Assembly: GCA_965214475.1 (NCBI GenBank)
Contig: OZ243953.1
Coordinates: forward strand, 1,922,001-1,986,000
Direction: 5' to 3'
Length of the DNA stretch: 64,000 nucleotides
Source: SIRX01 sp965214475
GTDB lineage: Bacteria > Actinomycetota > Rubrobacteria > Rubrobacterales > Rubrobacteraceae
The notes beneath the pieces are model-generated. The model was not told the DNA's origin and searched no databases. It saw only the letters and a program-made list of their open reading frames with translations. A program made the translations under genes and the position numbers. Below, piece after piece: positions 18,672 to 27,578 of the stretch; positions within the stretch are counted from its first letter, which is position 1; each line of letters begins with the position of its first letter.

Positions 18672-19205
18672 ATGGCCGACAGCCCAGTGTCCAAGATAAC
18701 CGATAGCGACTCGTCGGAAGAGCTCTTCGAAAGCTACGACGACAATGACGAGGTGCCCATTGGCGCTTACGCAACGCTGGTAGGAGTTTTCAGTGCCATC
18801 TTCGCCTTATTTCTGCTAGTAACACGCCTTACGGGTCGCGAACTGCCGGAGCGGATAAAGCTCGCCGACATGGCGCTACTCGGCGTGGCGGCGCACAAGT
18901 TGAGCCATATCGTCAGCAACGCCTCCGTAACGAGTTTCCTGCGCGCTCCCGTAACCGAGCTACAAGAAGTAAAAAGCCCGACCAACCTGGACGAAAAACC
19001 CCGCGGCTCCGGACTGCAGGAAGCACTCGGGAGCCTGCTCACCTGCCACTTCTGCCTCGGTATGTGGGTAACGGCCTTCTTTTCCTACGGCCTTGTTCTA
19101 CTACCCCGTGCGACGCGTTTCGTGGCGAGCATCTTCTCGATACTCGCAATTTCGGACTTCACCCATCAAACGTACAAACGCACCACAAACAAAGCGAACG
19201 AGTAG
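18672..19205 (+). CDS. DUF1360 membrane protein
   Basis: A 177-residue protein with a short acidic N-terminus, one transmembrane segment at about residues 37-57, and a C-terminal pair of hydrophobic stretches. The core LADMALLGVAAHKLSHIVS, then VTSFLRAPVTE, and LLTCHFCLGMWVTAFFSYG matches the DUF1360 family, which includes Bacillus spore-associated proteins of unknown biochemical role. The CHFC pair may bind metal or be redox-active. GGAG lies 5 nt before the ATG. It diverges from glgE and is followed by a rubredoxin-like gene 26 nt downstream, so the two are probably co-transcribed. Confidence 0.8.
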   Translation: MADSPVSKITDSDSSEELFESYDDNDEVPIGAYATLVGVFSAIFALFLLVTRLTGRELPERIKLADMALLGVAAHKLSHIVSNASVTSFLRAPVTELQEVKSPTNLDEKPRGSGLQEALGSLLTCHFCLGMWVTAFFSYGLVLLPRATRFVASIFSILAISDFTHQTYKRTTNKANE

Positions 19206-19231
19206 ACCCTTCACGACCTGGGAGGACCGGA

Positions 19232-19393
19232 ATGACAGACCACAACAACCCCGAAGAACAAGGCGAATCCATACCCCTCAACTGGGCCTGTACGAACTGC
19301 GGCTACAGCGTAGAAGGCACACCTCCAGACAAATGCCCCGACTGCGGCGCCGACAAAGACGCATTCGACGAAGTTCCGATCCCCGGCTTCTAG
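19232..19393 (+). CDS. Small rubredoxin-like protein
   Basis: A 53-residue protein with two Cys-X2-Cys knuckles, WACTNCGYSVEG and KCPDCGADKDAF. This is the pattern of the rubredoxin-like domain found at the C-terminus of rubrerythrins and in free-standing small proteins. It would bind one iron (or zinc) and carry electrons in the cytoplasm. The start is the ATG at 19232, with GGAGG 6 nt ahead. The longer frame upstream is a by-product of overlap with the DUF1360 gene. No rubrerythrin or reductase lies nearby, so the partner is unknown. Confidence 0.8.
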   Translation: MTDHNNPEEQGESIPLNWACTNCGYSVEGTPPDKCPDCGADKDAFDEVPIPGF

Positions 19394-19543
19394 CAGCCAA
19401 CCCCTAGCGTTACATTTCCTCAACCCCTCCGCAATCATACCTTAATACAATTGTTACCAAACCCGTCCCTACTTGTAACCGTGGTGTTATGTGAGGAGAT
19501 TAAGGTTCTTTAAGACGCTGTAGAGCAAGGAAAGGAGCTGGCT

Positions 19544-20665
19544 ATGTTGAAGAGATTGATGGTCTTGGGAGGGATGCTGGTGATGTTGCTGGTCGTGGCT
19601 GCCCCGGCTTTTGCCCAAGCGGAGACAGAAAAGGCCAATATAGCTGGCGAGATTCAACCGGTAGCCAACCCTACGGCGGAAGGACCTACGCACATCGTCA
19701 TCGAAGACGTGACGGGTGACGAATACGGGCTCTTCAGCGATGCCCAGGGAGTTGACCTCTCACAATACGAAGGTCAGTTCGGCTACGTTACCGGCATCTT
19801 CCAGACCCAGGGCGCACCGCTGTCCGACTTCAAAGACCCCACCGAGGTACCGATATACGTTACGGCGGTAGAAGTACCCGAGGGCGGACCATACGAGACT
19901 GAATACGCTGAGATCTCAGGTGTAATCACACCCAACCCTGAAGGAAACGTACCCGGAGGGGAGGTTCCTTCGCATCTCATAACAGAGGATGGCACCGGTG
20001 ACGTGTACGTGCTACACAGTGGCGAAGTTGACCTCAGGCTATACGAGGGGATGCACGTCACCGTATACGGACCCTTCCAGACTATGGGTGGCCCTGTACC
20101 TCCCGACGCTACCAGAGTACCGATCTGGGTAACCTCGCTAGAGGTACTCGACGAAGCGACTCCGTCCGACGAGCCGGACGCCGTAATAACGAGTGTAATC
20201 CAACCGACCGCGAATCCTGAAAAGGAGGGTTCCACACACACCATTACGGAAGATGCCACGGGCGACGTGTACGGGCTCTTTAGCAACCTTCAAGATGACG
20301 GAGTGGACCTCTCGCAGTACATAGGACAACGGGTCACCATAACAGGTTACTTCCAGACCCAGGGAGGTCCGATCTCTGATTTCCCCGATCCCACCGAAGT
20401 ACTGATATACGTTGAGTCAGTAGAGGTACTAGGTAGTGCTCCCATCGCCGACGATCAGTACCAGGATGAAAGCACCGCTGTGGATGATAGCGCACCTGAC
20501 GGTGGCGCCGCTGAAGAGGTTGCTTCCGCCGATACTGCGTCTGAAAATGGTGTCCTGAGTGTTCTCCCGGATACCGGCGGTTTCTCGCTGGTTGTTCTCA
20601 GACTGGTTGCACTGCTACTACTTGGTGGCGGCGGACTCCTGGCGTACGGCTTGACGCGCCGCTAA
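19544..20665 (+). CDS. Secreted three-repeat protein with LPDTG anchor signal
   Basis: A 373-residue exported protein. Residues 1-25 are a signal peptide ending in APAFAQA. Three homologous repeats of about 85 residues follow (about 30-112, 120-205 and 213-300). Each contains H-hydrophobic-I-ED-TGD-x-Y, then VDLSQYEG or similar, then a strand ending in FQTQGGP, and a closing PIYVTAVEV-like strand. This is consistent with an OB-like beta fold, but I do not recognise a named family. An acidic linker leads to LPDTGG, a 20-residue hydrophobic segment and a terminal RR, which is a sortase sorting signal. The protein is probably covalently attached to the cell wall. No sortase gene is visible in the window. 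The RBS is AAGGAG. Confidence 0.75.
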   Translation: MLKRLMVLGGMLVMLLVVAAPAFAQAETEKANIAGEIQPVANPTAEGPTHIVIEDVTGDEYGLFSDAQGVDLSQYEGQFGYVTGIFQTQGAPLSDFKDPTEVPIYVTAVEVPEGGPYETEYAEISGVITPNPEGNVPGGEVPSHLITEDGTGDVYVLHSGEVDLRLYEGMHVTVYGPFQTMGGPVPPDATRVPIWVTSLEVLDEATPSDEPDAVITSVIQPTANPEKEGSTHTITEDATGDVYGLFSNLQDDGVDLSQYIGQRVTITGYFQTQGGPISDFPDPTEVLIYVESVEVLGSAPIADDQYQDESTAVDDSAPDGGAAEEVASADTASENGVLSVLPDTGGFSLVVLRLVALLLLGGGGLLAYGLTRR

Positions 20666-20716
20666 CACGTTAGAAAGAGGCCTATCGAAGCCGGAACCGG
20701 GTGCGCGAGCGAAAGC

Positions 20717-21448
20717 CTACGCATTCGGCTCTCCTATGCCCCCGACACAGCGATTTCCCGAGAGAGGCGCAATCTCACTGACTCTGAACTCATCGACGAA
20801 CTCCCGGAGGCGCGGGTCTTTGGGTCCATCCAGGTAGATCTGGTTTCTCCAGGCGGTCGCCACCACGGGGGCGGGTAGGTCCGGGTAGGGGCTGACTATC
20901 ACGTATTTCTCGTCGCCGTAGGGGCGTAGTTGCTCGATCTGTTCGGCGGGGAGGTCCGGTCGATAGGTGATCCAGACTACGCCATGATCCATGCTGTGAA
21001 CTGCGGGGCTATTGTCTATGGGCTCGGAGTAGAACCCGCAGTTCTGCCAGATAGGAGAATGCTTCCCGTTGGTCGGCGGGTCGCGGTCGTACTTTACGTT
21101 TCCCTCCACCAAAGCGTTTCCTTTAGACGGGTAGGTCTTCACACCTTCTGGCGGGTTCTCCGGCAACGGTTGGGCCGGGTCCGGCTCTTGACCGTCAGCC
21201 GGCATCATGTTCGTCTCTTCGTTCGGACCGATCTCGGCGTCCGGGTTGTAAGCATTCTCCTCAGCCGTAGTTTCCGCCATCGCGGCGGTCGTCTCGCCGG
21301 AGGCACTGTCACCCTCGACGGTCGTTGCGGTAGCCTGGCTCGTATCTCCTCCAGCCGTTTCCGATGCACCATCACTACCACAACCTATCGCGAGGAAGAT
21401 GACCAGTAACAGCAGTCCAAAACTTCGCGTGGAACATTTGCCGAGCAA
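20717..21448 (-). CDS. DUF3105 lipoprotein
   Basis: A 243-residue lipoprotein. The frame is open to 21532, but a GGAGG lies 7 nt before the TTG at 21446-21448, and starting there gives a proper lipoprotein signal: a short KCSTRS basic region, a LLLLVIFLAIG core and the lipobox Cys in AIGC. A low-complexity Ser/Thr/Glu-rich spacer follows (about residues 25-90). The DUF3105 domain then covers NPPEGVKTYPSKGNALVEGN, PIWQNCGFYSEPI, AVHSMDHGVVWITYRP and AWRNQIYLDGP. DUF3105 proteins are common in actinobacteria, often next to DUF305 or copper-related genes, but their function is unknown. The conserved HSMDHG could bind metal. Confidence 0.85.
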   Translation of the reverse strand: MLGKCSTRSFGLLLLVIFLAIGCGSDGASETAGGDTSQATATTVEGDSASGETTAAMAETTAEENAYNPDAEIGPNEETNMMPADGQEPDPAQPLPENPPEGVKTYPSKGNALVEGNVKYDRDPPTNGKHSPIWQNCGFYSEPIDNSPAVHSMDHGVVWITYRPDLPAEQIEQLRPYGDEKYVIVSPYPDLPAPVVATAWRNQIYLDGPKDPRLREFVDEFRVSEIAPLSGNRCVGGIGEPNA

Positions 21449-21538
21449 ATCTGCAGCCTCCTTCGGCTTTACTTCTTTGAAAATACTACGGTTCCAGGGA
21501 ATGCGTGGATGTACCACGTAGACAAGAGACAAGAAAGT

Positions 21539-22429
21539 TTACTCTTTGCGTCGACCACCCATACTGCTCAACACACTCGCCGAGAGTCTTAGCCCTTCGC
21601 TTAGAGCTTCCGATGCAGGCTTCCCGGAAAGCCACGCGGCGAGGAATCCCGCGCACAGCGAGTCCCCGGCTCCCGTCGCATCCACGACTTTTGTCAGCAC
21701 AGCGGGAGGCAATTTTCGTTCTCCGTCCGAGCCTGCATACAGCGCTCCTTCCGCGCCGAGCTTTAGCACGGCCCGTGGATAGTGACCGACGAGAGTTTCT
21801 GCTATGGCGTGAGGATCTTTGGCACCGGAAAGTAATGCGCCTTCTTCGCGGTTAGGGAAGCAGAGGTCTGCGTCTTTCGTCAAATCCAGGAATTTTTTCC
21901 GATCCCAGCTCCTCTAGCAGTGGCACGGATGATGGGTCTACAGAGATGCTCATACCGGACTCTCGCGCCAGTGCCAAAGATTCCAGGGCGGTTTCTTTCC
22001 GGCTGTCTTCTAGAAACAGGTGGCCTGAGAGATGCAGGTGAGTTCCTTTCTGGAAAATCTCTACGGGCAAATCTTTCGGGTTCAGGGTTTCACCGGCGCC
22101 GCGGTCGGTGATCATGGTTCGCTCCCCCGCTCCGTCTACCATTACGAGGACTTTTCCAGTTTCTATACAAGGATCGCGAACGACGTGCGCTACGACTCCG
22201 ACACGCTTCAGCTCTTCGACCAGGTGTTCTCCGAAAACGTCGTCACCGACACGTCCTACGAAGTACGTCTAGATGCCGAGGCGGACGAGCCAGTAGGCAG
22301 TGTCGCGCCGGAGTCTCCCGCGGCAGTGTGTATGGGCGTAAAAGTGTCGGTCCCGAAAGGGACGCCGTCCACCTTCTCGAGCAGGTCGTAGACGAGGTCA
22401 CCGCCCACCACTACCCGCGGCGCGTTCAT
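21539..22429 (-). pseudogene. PfkB-family kinase (PsuK-like), broken
   Basis: The gene is split by two frameshifts and one in-frame stop. The start ATG at 22427-22429 overlaps the psuG stop (ATGA). The first segment reads NAPRVVVGGDLVYDLLEKVD. The frame is lost around 22310-22345 and resumes as TAYWLVRLGI, which meets an in-frame TAG at 22269-22271 and continues as TYFVGRVGDDVFGEHLVEEL. The third break falls in a six-T run (plus strand) at 21893-21898, after which KDADLCFPNREEGALLSG follows. The catalytic DATGAGDSLCAGFL of PfkB kinases is intact at the end. Together with the neighbour this was pseudouridine kinase. Three lesions make sequencing error an unlikely full explanation, although the homopolymer one could be an error. 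Confidence 0.8.
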
Positions 22430-23332
22430 CTTGCGACGCTTGCGTGGGCCACGGCGATACGGGCAGCGAGCCGGGCGTTGTTGCGGATTATCTGCTTGTT
22501 GACCCGCAGGCTCTCCCCGACCGTTTCCCGCCGGAAATGATCTAGTAGGAAAGGCGTAACCTCCTTGCCGCGCACACCCCGGCCTCCCAGCTCATCCAAA
22601 GCCGCTTTCAGCACCCGGTCGTGGAGACTGGGGTCGAGTTGTTCGTTTTCCGGGATGGGGTTGGAGATCACGACCGCCGAATCTCCCGAGAGCTCGCGTT
22701 GAGCAACCAACAACCGGGCGGCTTCGTCTTCGTCCTCGACGGACCAGTCCACCGAGTTTCCCGAATCGGTCAGGTAGAAGCCGGGAAAGCGCAGGGTACG
22801 GTAGCCGACTACAAGAACCCCCAGCGTCTCTAGTCGCTCCAGAGTAGCCGGTACATCGAGTATAGATTTGACGCCGGAGCAGACCACGGCAACCGGCGTC
22901 CGGGAGAGCGTCGCGAGGTCCGCAGAGACGTCCCAACTCTCCCGCGCCTCCCGGTGGACGCCGCCGGGTCCGCCGGTGGCGAAAAGGTTTATGCCCGCGC
23001 GGGCGACGAGGTGTGCAGTGGCGGAGACGGTCGTGGCACCGGAACTTTTCTTTGCGGTGGCCGCAGGCAGGTCGCGTATCGAGAGCTTTGGAATGCCGTC
23101 GGTGTTCGCCATTAGCTCCAACTCCGCCGGTTCTGGCCCGACCTTTGCTGTTCCGTCTACGACCCCGACGGTGGCGGGTACGGCTCCTTCTTCGTGAATC
23201 CGGTCTATCAACCTCGCGGGCGAGTTCCAGGTTGTCCGGGTGCGGGAGACTGTGGGCGATGAGGGTGGATTCGGGTGCCACGACCGGGTCGCCGTTTTGC
23301 AGGGCAACGGCTACGTCGATACGGATCTCCAT
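22426..23332 (-). pseudogene. psuG: Pseudouridine-5'-phosphate glycosidase PsuG, frameshifted
   Basis: PsuG splits pseudouridine-5'-phosphate to uracil and ribose-5-phosphate. The N-terminal 40 codons (VALQNGDPVVAPESTLIAHS, LPHPDNLELAREV) lie in one frame from an ATG at 23330-23332. The rest (DRIHEEGAVPATVGVVDG, then FATGGPGGVHREA, VVCSGVKSILDVPATLE and NPIPENEQL) lies in another. Removing one base near 23205-23216 joins them. The signature residues of the family in the second part look intact, so the break may be recent or a sequencing error. The adjacent kinase gene is also broken, which favours real decay. Confidence 0.8.
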
Positions 23333-23353
23333 GTTGGAGATCGTAGCGGGTTC

Positions 23354-24022
23354 TTACGCGGCAGGCTCTACGCAGCTCGGGTCGTTGTTGGAGGGGCTAT
23401 TCACGAAACGGCTTACAGGATAGGCCTCCATAGCCTCGGAAGGATAGGGCTCCAGTAAGCTGATGAGCGGCTCTTTTTCCTGTGCGTCGGGGTCGAGCCA
23501 GAAATCGTAGTTTTCGGGGTTCAGTATTACCGGCATACGCCCGTGGACGGAGGCGAGGAGGTCATTGGCTTCCGTGGTGAGAATGGTGCAGGAGTGGACC
23601 TCGAGACCGTCTTCGTCCTGCCAGATCTCCCAGAGGCCGGCGAGGGCGAAAGGGTCTCCATCTTGCAGGCGGATGTGGAAGGGTCGTTTTGTGCCGTTCG
23701 TCTTCTGCCACTCGTAGAAGCCGTCGGTTGGGATCAGGCACCGACGCTTTTTGAATGCGGAGCGGAAAGAGGGTTTTTCGGCGGCAGTCTCGGAGCGGGC
23801 GTTGATCATGCGTGCACCTATCCCCGGATCATCGGCCCAAGAGGGGATCAAACCCCACCGCATCAACTCCAGCCACCGTTCCTCGCCGTCACCCAGAATA
23901 GTCGCTACGCTTTGCGTAGGCGCTACGTTGTAGTTGGGCGTAAGGTCCGGTAACTCACCAGAGAGGTCGAACTTCTCGGCGAGCTTCCCCTTCGAAGCCG
24001 CCAGCGCATACCTTCCACACAT
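23354..24022 (-). CDS. SRAP-domain protein (YedK/HMCES type)
   Basis: A 222-residue SOS-response-associated peptidase family protein. Residue 2 is the catalytic Cys (MCGRYAL); after removal of Met it forms a thiazolidine crosslink with abasic sites in single-stranded DNA. Other family motifs are present: NYNVAPTQSV, LMRWGLIPSWADDP, INARSETAAEKPSFRSAFKK, RCLIPTDGFYEW and the catalytic His in SVHGRMPVIL. It protects abasic sites during replication. The start is supported by CAGGAGAA 5 nt upstream. It lies 21 nt upstream of psuG on the same strand, so the two may share a transcript. I see no LexA-like box nearby. Confidence 0.92.
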   Translation of the reverse strand: MCGRYALAASKGKLAEKFDLSGELPDLTPNYNVAPTQSVATILGDGEERWLELMRWGLIPSWADDPGIGARMINARSETAAEKPSFRSAFKKRRCLIPTDGFYEWQKTNGTKRPFHIRLQDGDPFALAGLWEIWQDEDGLEVHSCTILTTEANDLLASVHGRMPVILNPENYDFWLDPDAQEKEPLISLLEPYPSEAMEAYPVSRFVNSPSNNDPSCVEPAA

Positions 24023-24102
24023 CTGCGTTCTCCTGTCGGGAGGTAACTACTTCCAGGGTAATTTTACCCAGACAAAGACACTATCCCACCGCCGAATTGA
24101 CC

Positions 24103-24798
24103 TTATCGACCGGTGTTTCCGAACAACCGGTTGCGGGACTCCTCATCCACTTCTTCGATGGGTTTGCGCAGCTCTTCACCCACTGCAAGACCACGCTGCA
24201 CAGCGGGACGCGAACCTACCTGCTCGAACCAGCGATATAGGTTGGGGAAGTCGTTCATGTTCTGGCCCTGGCGTTCGTGGCTTATGAGCCAAGGGTAGAT
24301 CGCGACATCCGCTATCGAGTAGTCGCCGACGAAGTAGTCGTTGTCGGCGAGGTGCCGGTCCATGACGCTATAGAGGCGGGCGGCTTCGTTGGTGTAGCGG
24401 TCGATGGCATAGTCGATCTTCTCCGGAGCATATCCCCGGAAGTGATGGGCCTGACCGAGCATCGGGCCGACGTGGCCCATCTGGAACATCAGCCAAGACA
24501 GTATCTCGTAGCGCTCGCGCGGAGCCTGGGGAAAGAACTGTCCGGTCTTCTCTGAGAGGTAGATCAAAATGGCGCCGGACTCGAAAAGGGAGATCGGGCC
24601 GCCGCCAAGACCTTCGGGATCCACGATAGCGGGCATCTTGTTGTTCGGGCTGATCTTTAGAAACTCTTCTTCGAACTGATCCCCGGCGGCGATATCCACC
24701 GGAACCACGTTATAAGGAAGACCGACCTCTTCCAGAAAGATGGAAACTTTCCACCCGTTGGGGGTCGGCCAATAATGAAGGTCTATAGGCTGCGGCAT
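24103..24798 (-). CDS. Glutathione S-transferase family protein (YfcG/Nu-class-like)
   Basis: A 231-residue two-domain protein. The N-terminal thioredoxin-like domain (1-90) has WPTPNGWKVSIFLEEVGLPY, the Nu-class TPNG motif that replaces the usual catalytic Tyr/Ser, followed by ISPNNKMPAIVDPEG and FESGAILIYLSEKTG. The all-helical C-terminal domain carries YSIADVAIYPWL. E. coli YfcG is a disulfide-bond oxidoreductase that binds glutathione disulfide. Actinobacteria generally use mycothiol or other thiols, so the natural co-substrate here is uncertain. It lies about 90 nt downstream of the sigma factor gene on the same strand. Confidence 0.88.
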   Translation of the reverse strand: MPQPIDLHYWPTPNGWKVSIFLEEVGLPYNVVPVDIAAGDQFEEEFLKISPNNKMPAIVDPEGLGGGPISLFESGAILIYLSEKTGQFFPQAPRERYEILSWLMFQMGHVGPMLGQAHHFRGYAPEKIDYAIDRYTNEAARLYSVMDRHLADNDYFVGDYSIADVAIYPWLISHERQGQNMNDFPNLYRWFEQVGSRPAVQRGLAVGEELRKPIEEVDEESRNRLFGNTGR

Positions 24799-24887
24799 CC
24801 GTAGCTCCTCGTTTGATTTGCGCTATACCGGGCGCTATTCTACCCGGCTTAGCACATTGCGGAGTACGGATGCCGCTTTGTTGGAGG

Positions 24888-25763
24888 TTAAGCTGCCGTG
24901 TGGGCGCGGAGGGCCTGTCCGGCTTCTCCACTACCGAGCGCTATAACGGCCTCGCGCTGAATCTGGCGCACGCGCTCGCGGCTTATGCCGAGCTCTTCGC
25001 TGAGTTGGGCGAGGGTGCCGGACTCCTGGTTATCCAGGCCGTAGCGACGGATCAGGACGTAGCGGGCACGCTCCGGGAGACGCTCGATGGCTTCCTTGAG
25101 CTGGGCCTTCTCCATGTCTCGCAAGACCACGCCGGGCGTGTCGGAAGCCTGCTCGTCCTCGATAAAGCTACCAAGCTCGGAGGAGTCGTCTTCGGAGCCG
25201 ATCGGCTTGTCGAGGCTGGTGGCGTCGGGCATGGCGCTCTTCACGTCCTGAACCTCTTCTATAGTCCAGGCAAGGCGCTCGGCGATCTCTTCCTCGAACG
25301 GCTCACGCTCCAGCTCCGCGGAGAGTTCGTTGAACGTCCGGGAGACCTTCCGGATCTTCTCCGTCATGTGTACCGGAACCCGTATCGTACGCCCCTTGTC
25401 CGCCACGGCCCGCTGCACCGCCTGCCGCACCCACCAGGTTGCGTAAGTCGAGAAACGATAGCCCTTGTCCGGATCGAACTTCTCTACGGCCCGCATCAGA
25501 CCGATGTTGCCCTCTTGAATGAGATCCTCGAACGGCAACCCGTATCCCCGATACTTCTTCGCCACACTGACGACGAGCCGCAAGTTCTTCTCTATAAGCC
25601 TCTGTCGAGCCTTTTCGTCACCATTGTTGGCCCGGTTGGAGAGCTCGATCTCTTCTTTGTGGGTGAGCAAATTCCCCCGGCCGATGTAAGCCAGGTAGCT
25701 TGGCAGTAGCTCCGGTGTCTGAGAGCCCCGAGTAGTGGGTCGTATCCCCGTATAAGTTGCCAT
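24888..25763 (-). CDS. Group 2 RNA polymerase sigma-70 factor
   Basis: A 291-residue sigma factor lacking region 1.1. Region 1.2 is near residue 20 (LLPSYLAYIGRGNLLT). Region 2 has EKNLRLVVSVAKKYRGYGLP, FEDLIQEGNIGLMRAVEKFD and the -10 recognition helix YRFSTYATWWVRQAVQRAV. Region 3 starts at IRVPVHMTEKI and region 4 has LPERARYVLIRRYGLDN and the -35 helix LAQLSEELGISRERVRQIQ. It should read promoters close to the housekeeping consensus and is probably a stress or stationary-phase sigma. AAAGGAGGAG precedes the ATG. Its upstream neighbour encodes a phasin-like protein. No anti-sigma gene is adjacent. Confidence 0.93.
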   Translation of the reverse strand: MATYTGIRPTTRGSQTPELLPSYLAYIGRGNLLTHKEEIELSNRANNGDEKARQRLIEKNLRLVVSVAKKYRGYGLPFEDLIQEGNIGLMRAVEKFDPDKGYRFSTYATWWVRQAVQRAVADKGRTIRVPVHMTEKIRKVSRTFNELSAELEREPFEEEIAERLAWTIEEVQDVKSAMPDATSLDKPIGSEDDSSELGSFIEDEQASDTPGVVLRDMEKAQLKEAIERLPERARYVLIRRYGLDNQESGTLAQLSEELGISRERVRQIQREAVIALGSGEAGQALRAHTAA

Positions 25764-25849
25764 CCTGTAAACTCCTCCTTTGAAACCGCCTGAAGGGCCG
25801 GAGACAATAAGCCTCCGACCCCCCGAACTCTGCCTAAGTAGTAGCTATC

Positions 25850-26182
25850 CTACCGAACGGCCTTTTTCGCTACTTCAAGACCTTCTTTGTAGTAGGAGAA
25901 TGGAGCATACACGAAGTTCATGTAGGAGTCCACGCTCTGCTCGACGAGACTCTGAAAAGCGCCGCGCTGCTTCTCGGCCCGCTCGACGAGCTCCTGGGTC
26001 ATCGCCCGGTTGCTTTCAGCCTGCTGACGAAGCTCCTTGATGGAGTTGTCCACAACGCCCTGGGCAAAGCGTACATTCCGCTCCTGCAGACCGATGGTGT
26101 GGTCTATAACCGTACCGTAGGAATCTTTGGTGGTTTGCGCCATCTTTTCGACCGCTTTGTTCATCTTCTCAACGTTAGCCAC
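25850..26182 (-). CDS. Phasin-like helical protein
   Basis: A 110-residue, almost entirely helical and amphipathic protein without a signal peptide or membrane span. The pattern (VEKMNKAVEKMAQTTKDSY, then VRFAQGVVDNSIKELRQQ, and YMNFVYAPFSYYKEGLEVAKK) resembles phasin/TIGR01841-like granule-coating proteins, but no polyhydroxyalkanoate genes are nearby, so the assignment is structural rather than functional. The GTG start has GGAGG 7 nt upstream, and a near-consensus promoter lies at 26223-26250. Strong expression is therefore likely. Confidence 0.55.
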   Translation of the reverse strand: MANVEKMNKAVEKMAQTTKDSYGTVIDHTIGLQERNVRFAQGVVDNSIKELRQQAESNRAMTQELVERAEKQRGAFQSLVEQSVDSYMNFVYAPFSYYKEGLEVAKKAVR

Positions 26183-26214
26183 AATAAAACCTCCATAGCG
26201 TTTATCAACTTCCT

Positions 26215-26250
26215 ATATATGCAGTATACACATATATGACAGTTTGTCAA
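26215..26250 (-). promoter_or_regulatory. Near-consensus promoter with inverted repeat
   Basis: On the minus strand TTGACA (26245-26250) and TATACT (26223-26228) are 16 nt apart, the best sigma-70-type promoter in the window. The heptamer inverted repeat ATATATG (26215-26221) and CATATAT (26231-26237) surrounds the -10 box and may be an operator. It drives the phasin-like gene. Confidence 0.7.
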
Positions 26251-26343
26251 ACCCATACTTCTCGTCAAGCTATTGGAGCGTCGTGTAGCCGCACGCAACC
26301 CTACTCGAAGTCCGCCGTGTTGTGGAAGAATCTAGCTCGAATT

Positions 26344-27378
26344 TCAGTAGGACTCAGATTCGGAGAGGTAGCGGAGGAAGTCTACGATGCTTTCTTCGGC
26401 CCAGAAGCGTTTTTCTTTTTTGGAGGAGATGAAGGCGACGTGTCCGCCGTGGGACGGTGTCACCATCGTGATGTTGGGGTTATTCGAGAGCACGGGTTGT
26501 CTTAGGGGGCCGACGGGCACGAAGGGATCGTCTTGCGCGTGGATCACGAATGTCGGCACCCGCACTTGCGAGACGCATCGGATGGCGCTGGCGCGAGCGT
26601 AGTAGTCCCCGGCGTCGGCAAAGCCACCGTGGGGGGCGGTATAGAGTTCGTCGAAATCCCGGACGGTGCGTAGGAGTTCCAGGTTCCGCAGGTCGTAGAG
26701 GTCAGGGTAGATCTCTTTCTTGCTCTTCAAGAGACGCCAAAAGCCGCGCACGAAGTACCGCTGGTAAAGACGGTTCGAGGGCAACTCTAGCTTCTGAACG
26801 GTCGCGGCGAGGTCCAGCGCGGGCGAGATGGCGCACACACCCGTAAGCTCCGGCGGTGCTGCTTCTCCCATCTCCCCGGCCATCTTGAGAGCGAGGTTGC
26901 CGCCCATCGAGAAACCGGCCACTAGGACGTCGGCGAGACCGTCGTGTTCTGCCAACTCGCGGACCACGGCCGCCAGGTCACCAGACATCCCGCTGTGGTA
27001 TAGCGTCGGCGTCAGGTGCTCGGTGCCGCCGCAGTTGCGCTGGTTGAGCCGCACCACGTTCGCGCCCGCCCGGTACGCAAGATCCGCGGCTCCCAGCACG
27101 TAAGAACTGTCGCACGAACCGCCGAGGCCATGCACGAGGATGAGGGTGGCGCGGCTGGTCCGGTCCTCGTGCCAACGACACCGGGCGAGAATGCGAGCAC
27201 CCGGATCGACCTTGAACAAACGTGGCTCATCCGGGGACGCAGGCAGGTGGCGGGGCCACGCCAAAGCGGCTAGCGTCTGGGCGTGGCCGTTGCGGAGCAG
27301 CGGGTGGGAAAGAAACGGTTTCGTCGTCGGCACCAGTCGGCCTCTATCCTCGTTGATTTCTGTGTCGCGTCGGTTCAC
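26344..27378 (-). CDS. Alpha/beta hydrolase, YheT family
   Basis: A 344-residue protein of the YheT/ABHD1-3 branch. It has the family entry motif LLRNGHAQTLAA, the oxyanion segment LVHGLGGSCDSSY, RLNQRNCGGTEHLTPTLYHSG, and the nucleophile elbow GFSMGGNLAL. The acid lies in IHAQDDPFVP and the His in PSHGGHVAF. No signal peptide is seen, so it is cytoplasmic. Physiological substrates of this family are poorly known (esters or lipids). It stands alone on the minus strand. Confidence 0.88.
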   Translation of the reverse strand: MNRRDTEINEDRGRLVPTTKPFLSHPLLRNGHAQTLAALAWPRHLPASPDEPRLFKVDPGARILARCRWHEDRTSRATLILVHGLGGSCDSSYVLGAADLAYRAGANVVRLNQRNCGGTEHLTPTLYHSGMSGDLAAVVRELAEHDGLADVLVAGFSMGGNLALKMAGEMGEAAPPELTGVCAISPALDLAATVQKLELPSNRLYQRYFVRGFWRLLKSKKEIYPDLYDLRNLELLRTVRDFDELYTAPHGGFADAGDYYARASAIRCVSQVRVPTFVIHAQDDPFVPVGPLRQPVLSNNPNITMVTPSHGGHVAFISSKKEKRFWAEESIVDFLRYLSESESY

Positions 27379-27578
27379 AGACCTGGCCCTCGTCTACCGT
27401 TGATTCATCTACTTCGATGCTAATTGTAGAGTCGGAACGAGCTTTCGGCCCTCGATGGATGCCGGAAGGTGAAAGAGATGATTGGGAACTTTGAATTTAC
27501 GGCTTAAACTATGTGCCGGCGCTGCGGAAGAAGTTTCGCGGAGAAACGCTAACGTAGAACACTCGAGAGGAGAAGGAT

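Noticed and set aside
19064..19231. An N-terminally longer rubredoxin-like protein
   Set aside because: The upstream extension overlaps the DUF1360 gene in another frame. GGAGG before the ATG at 19232 and the family length support the short form.
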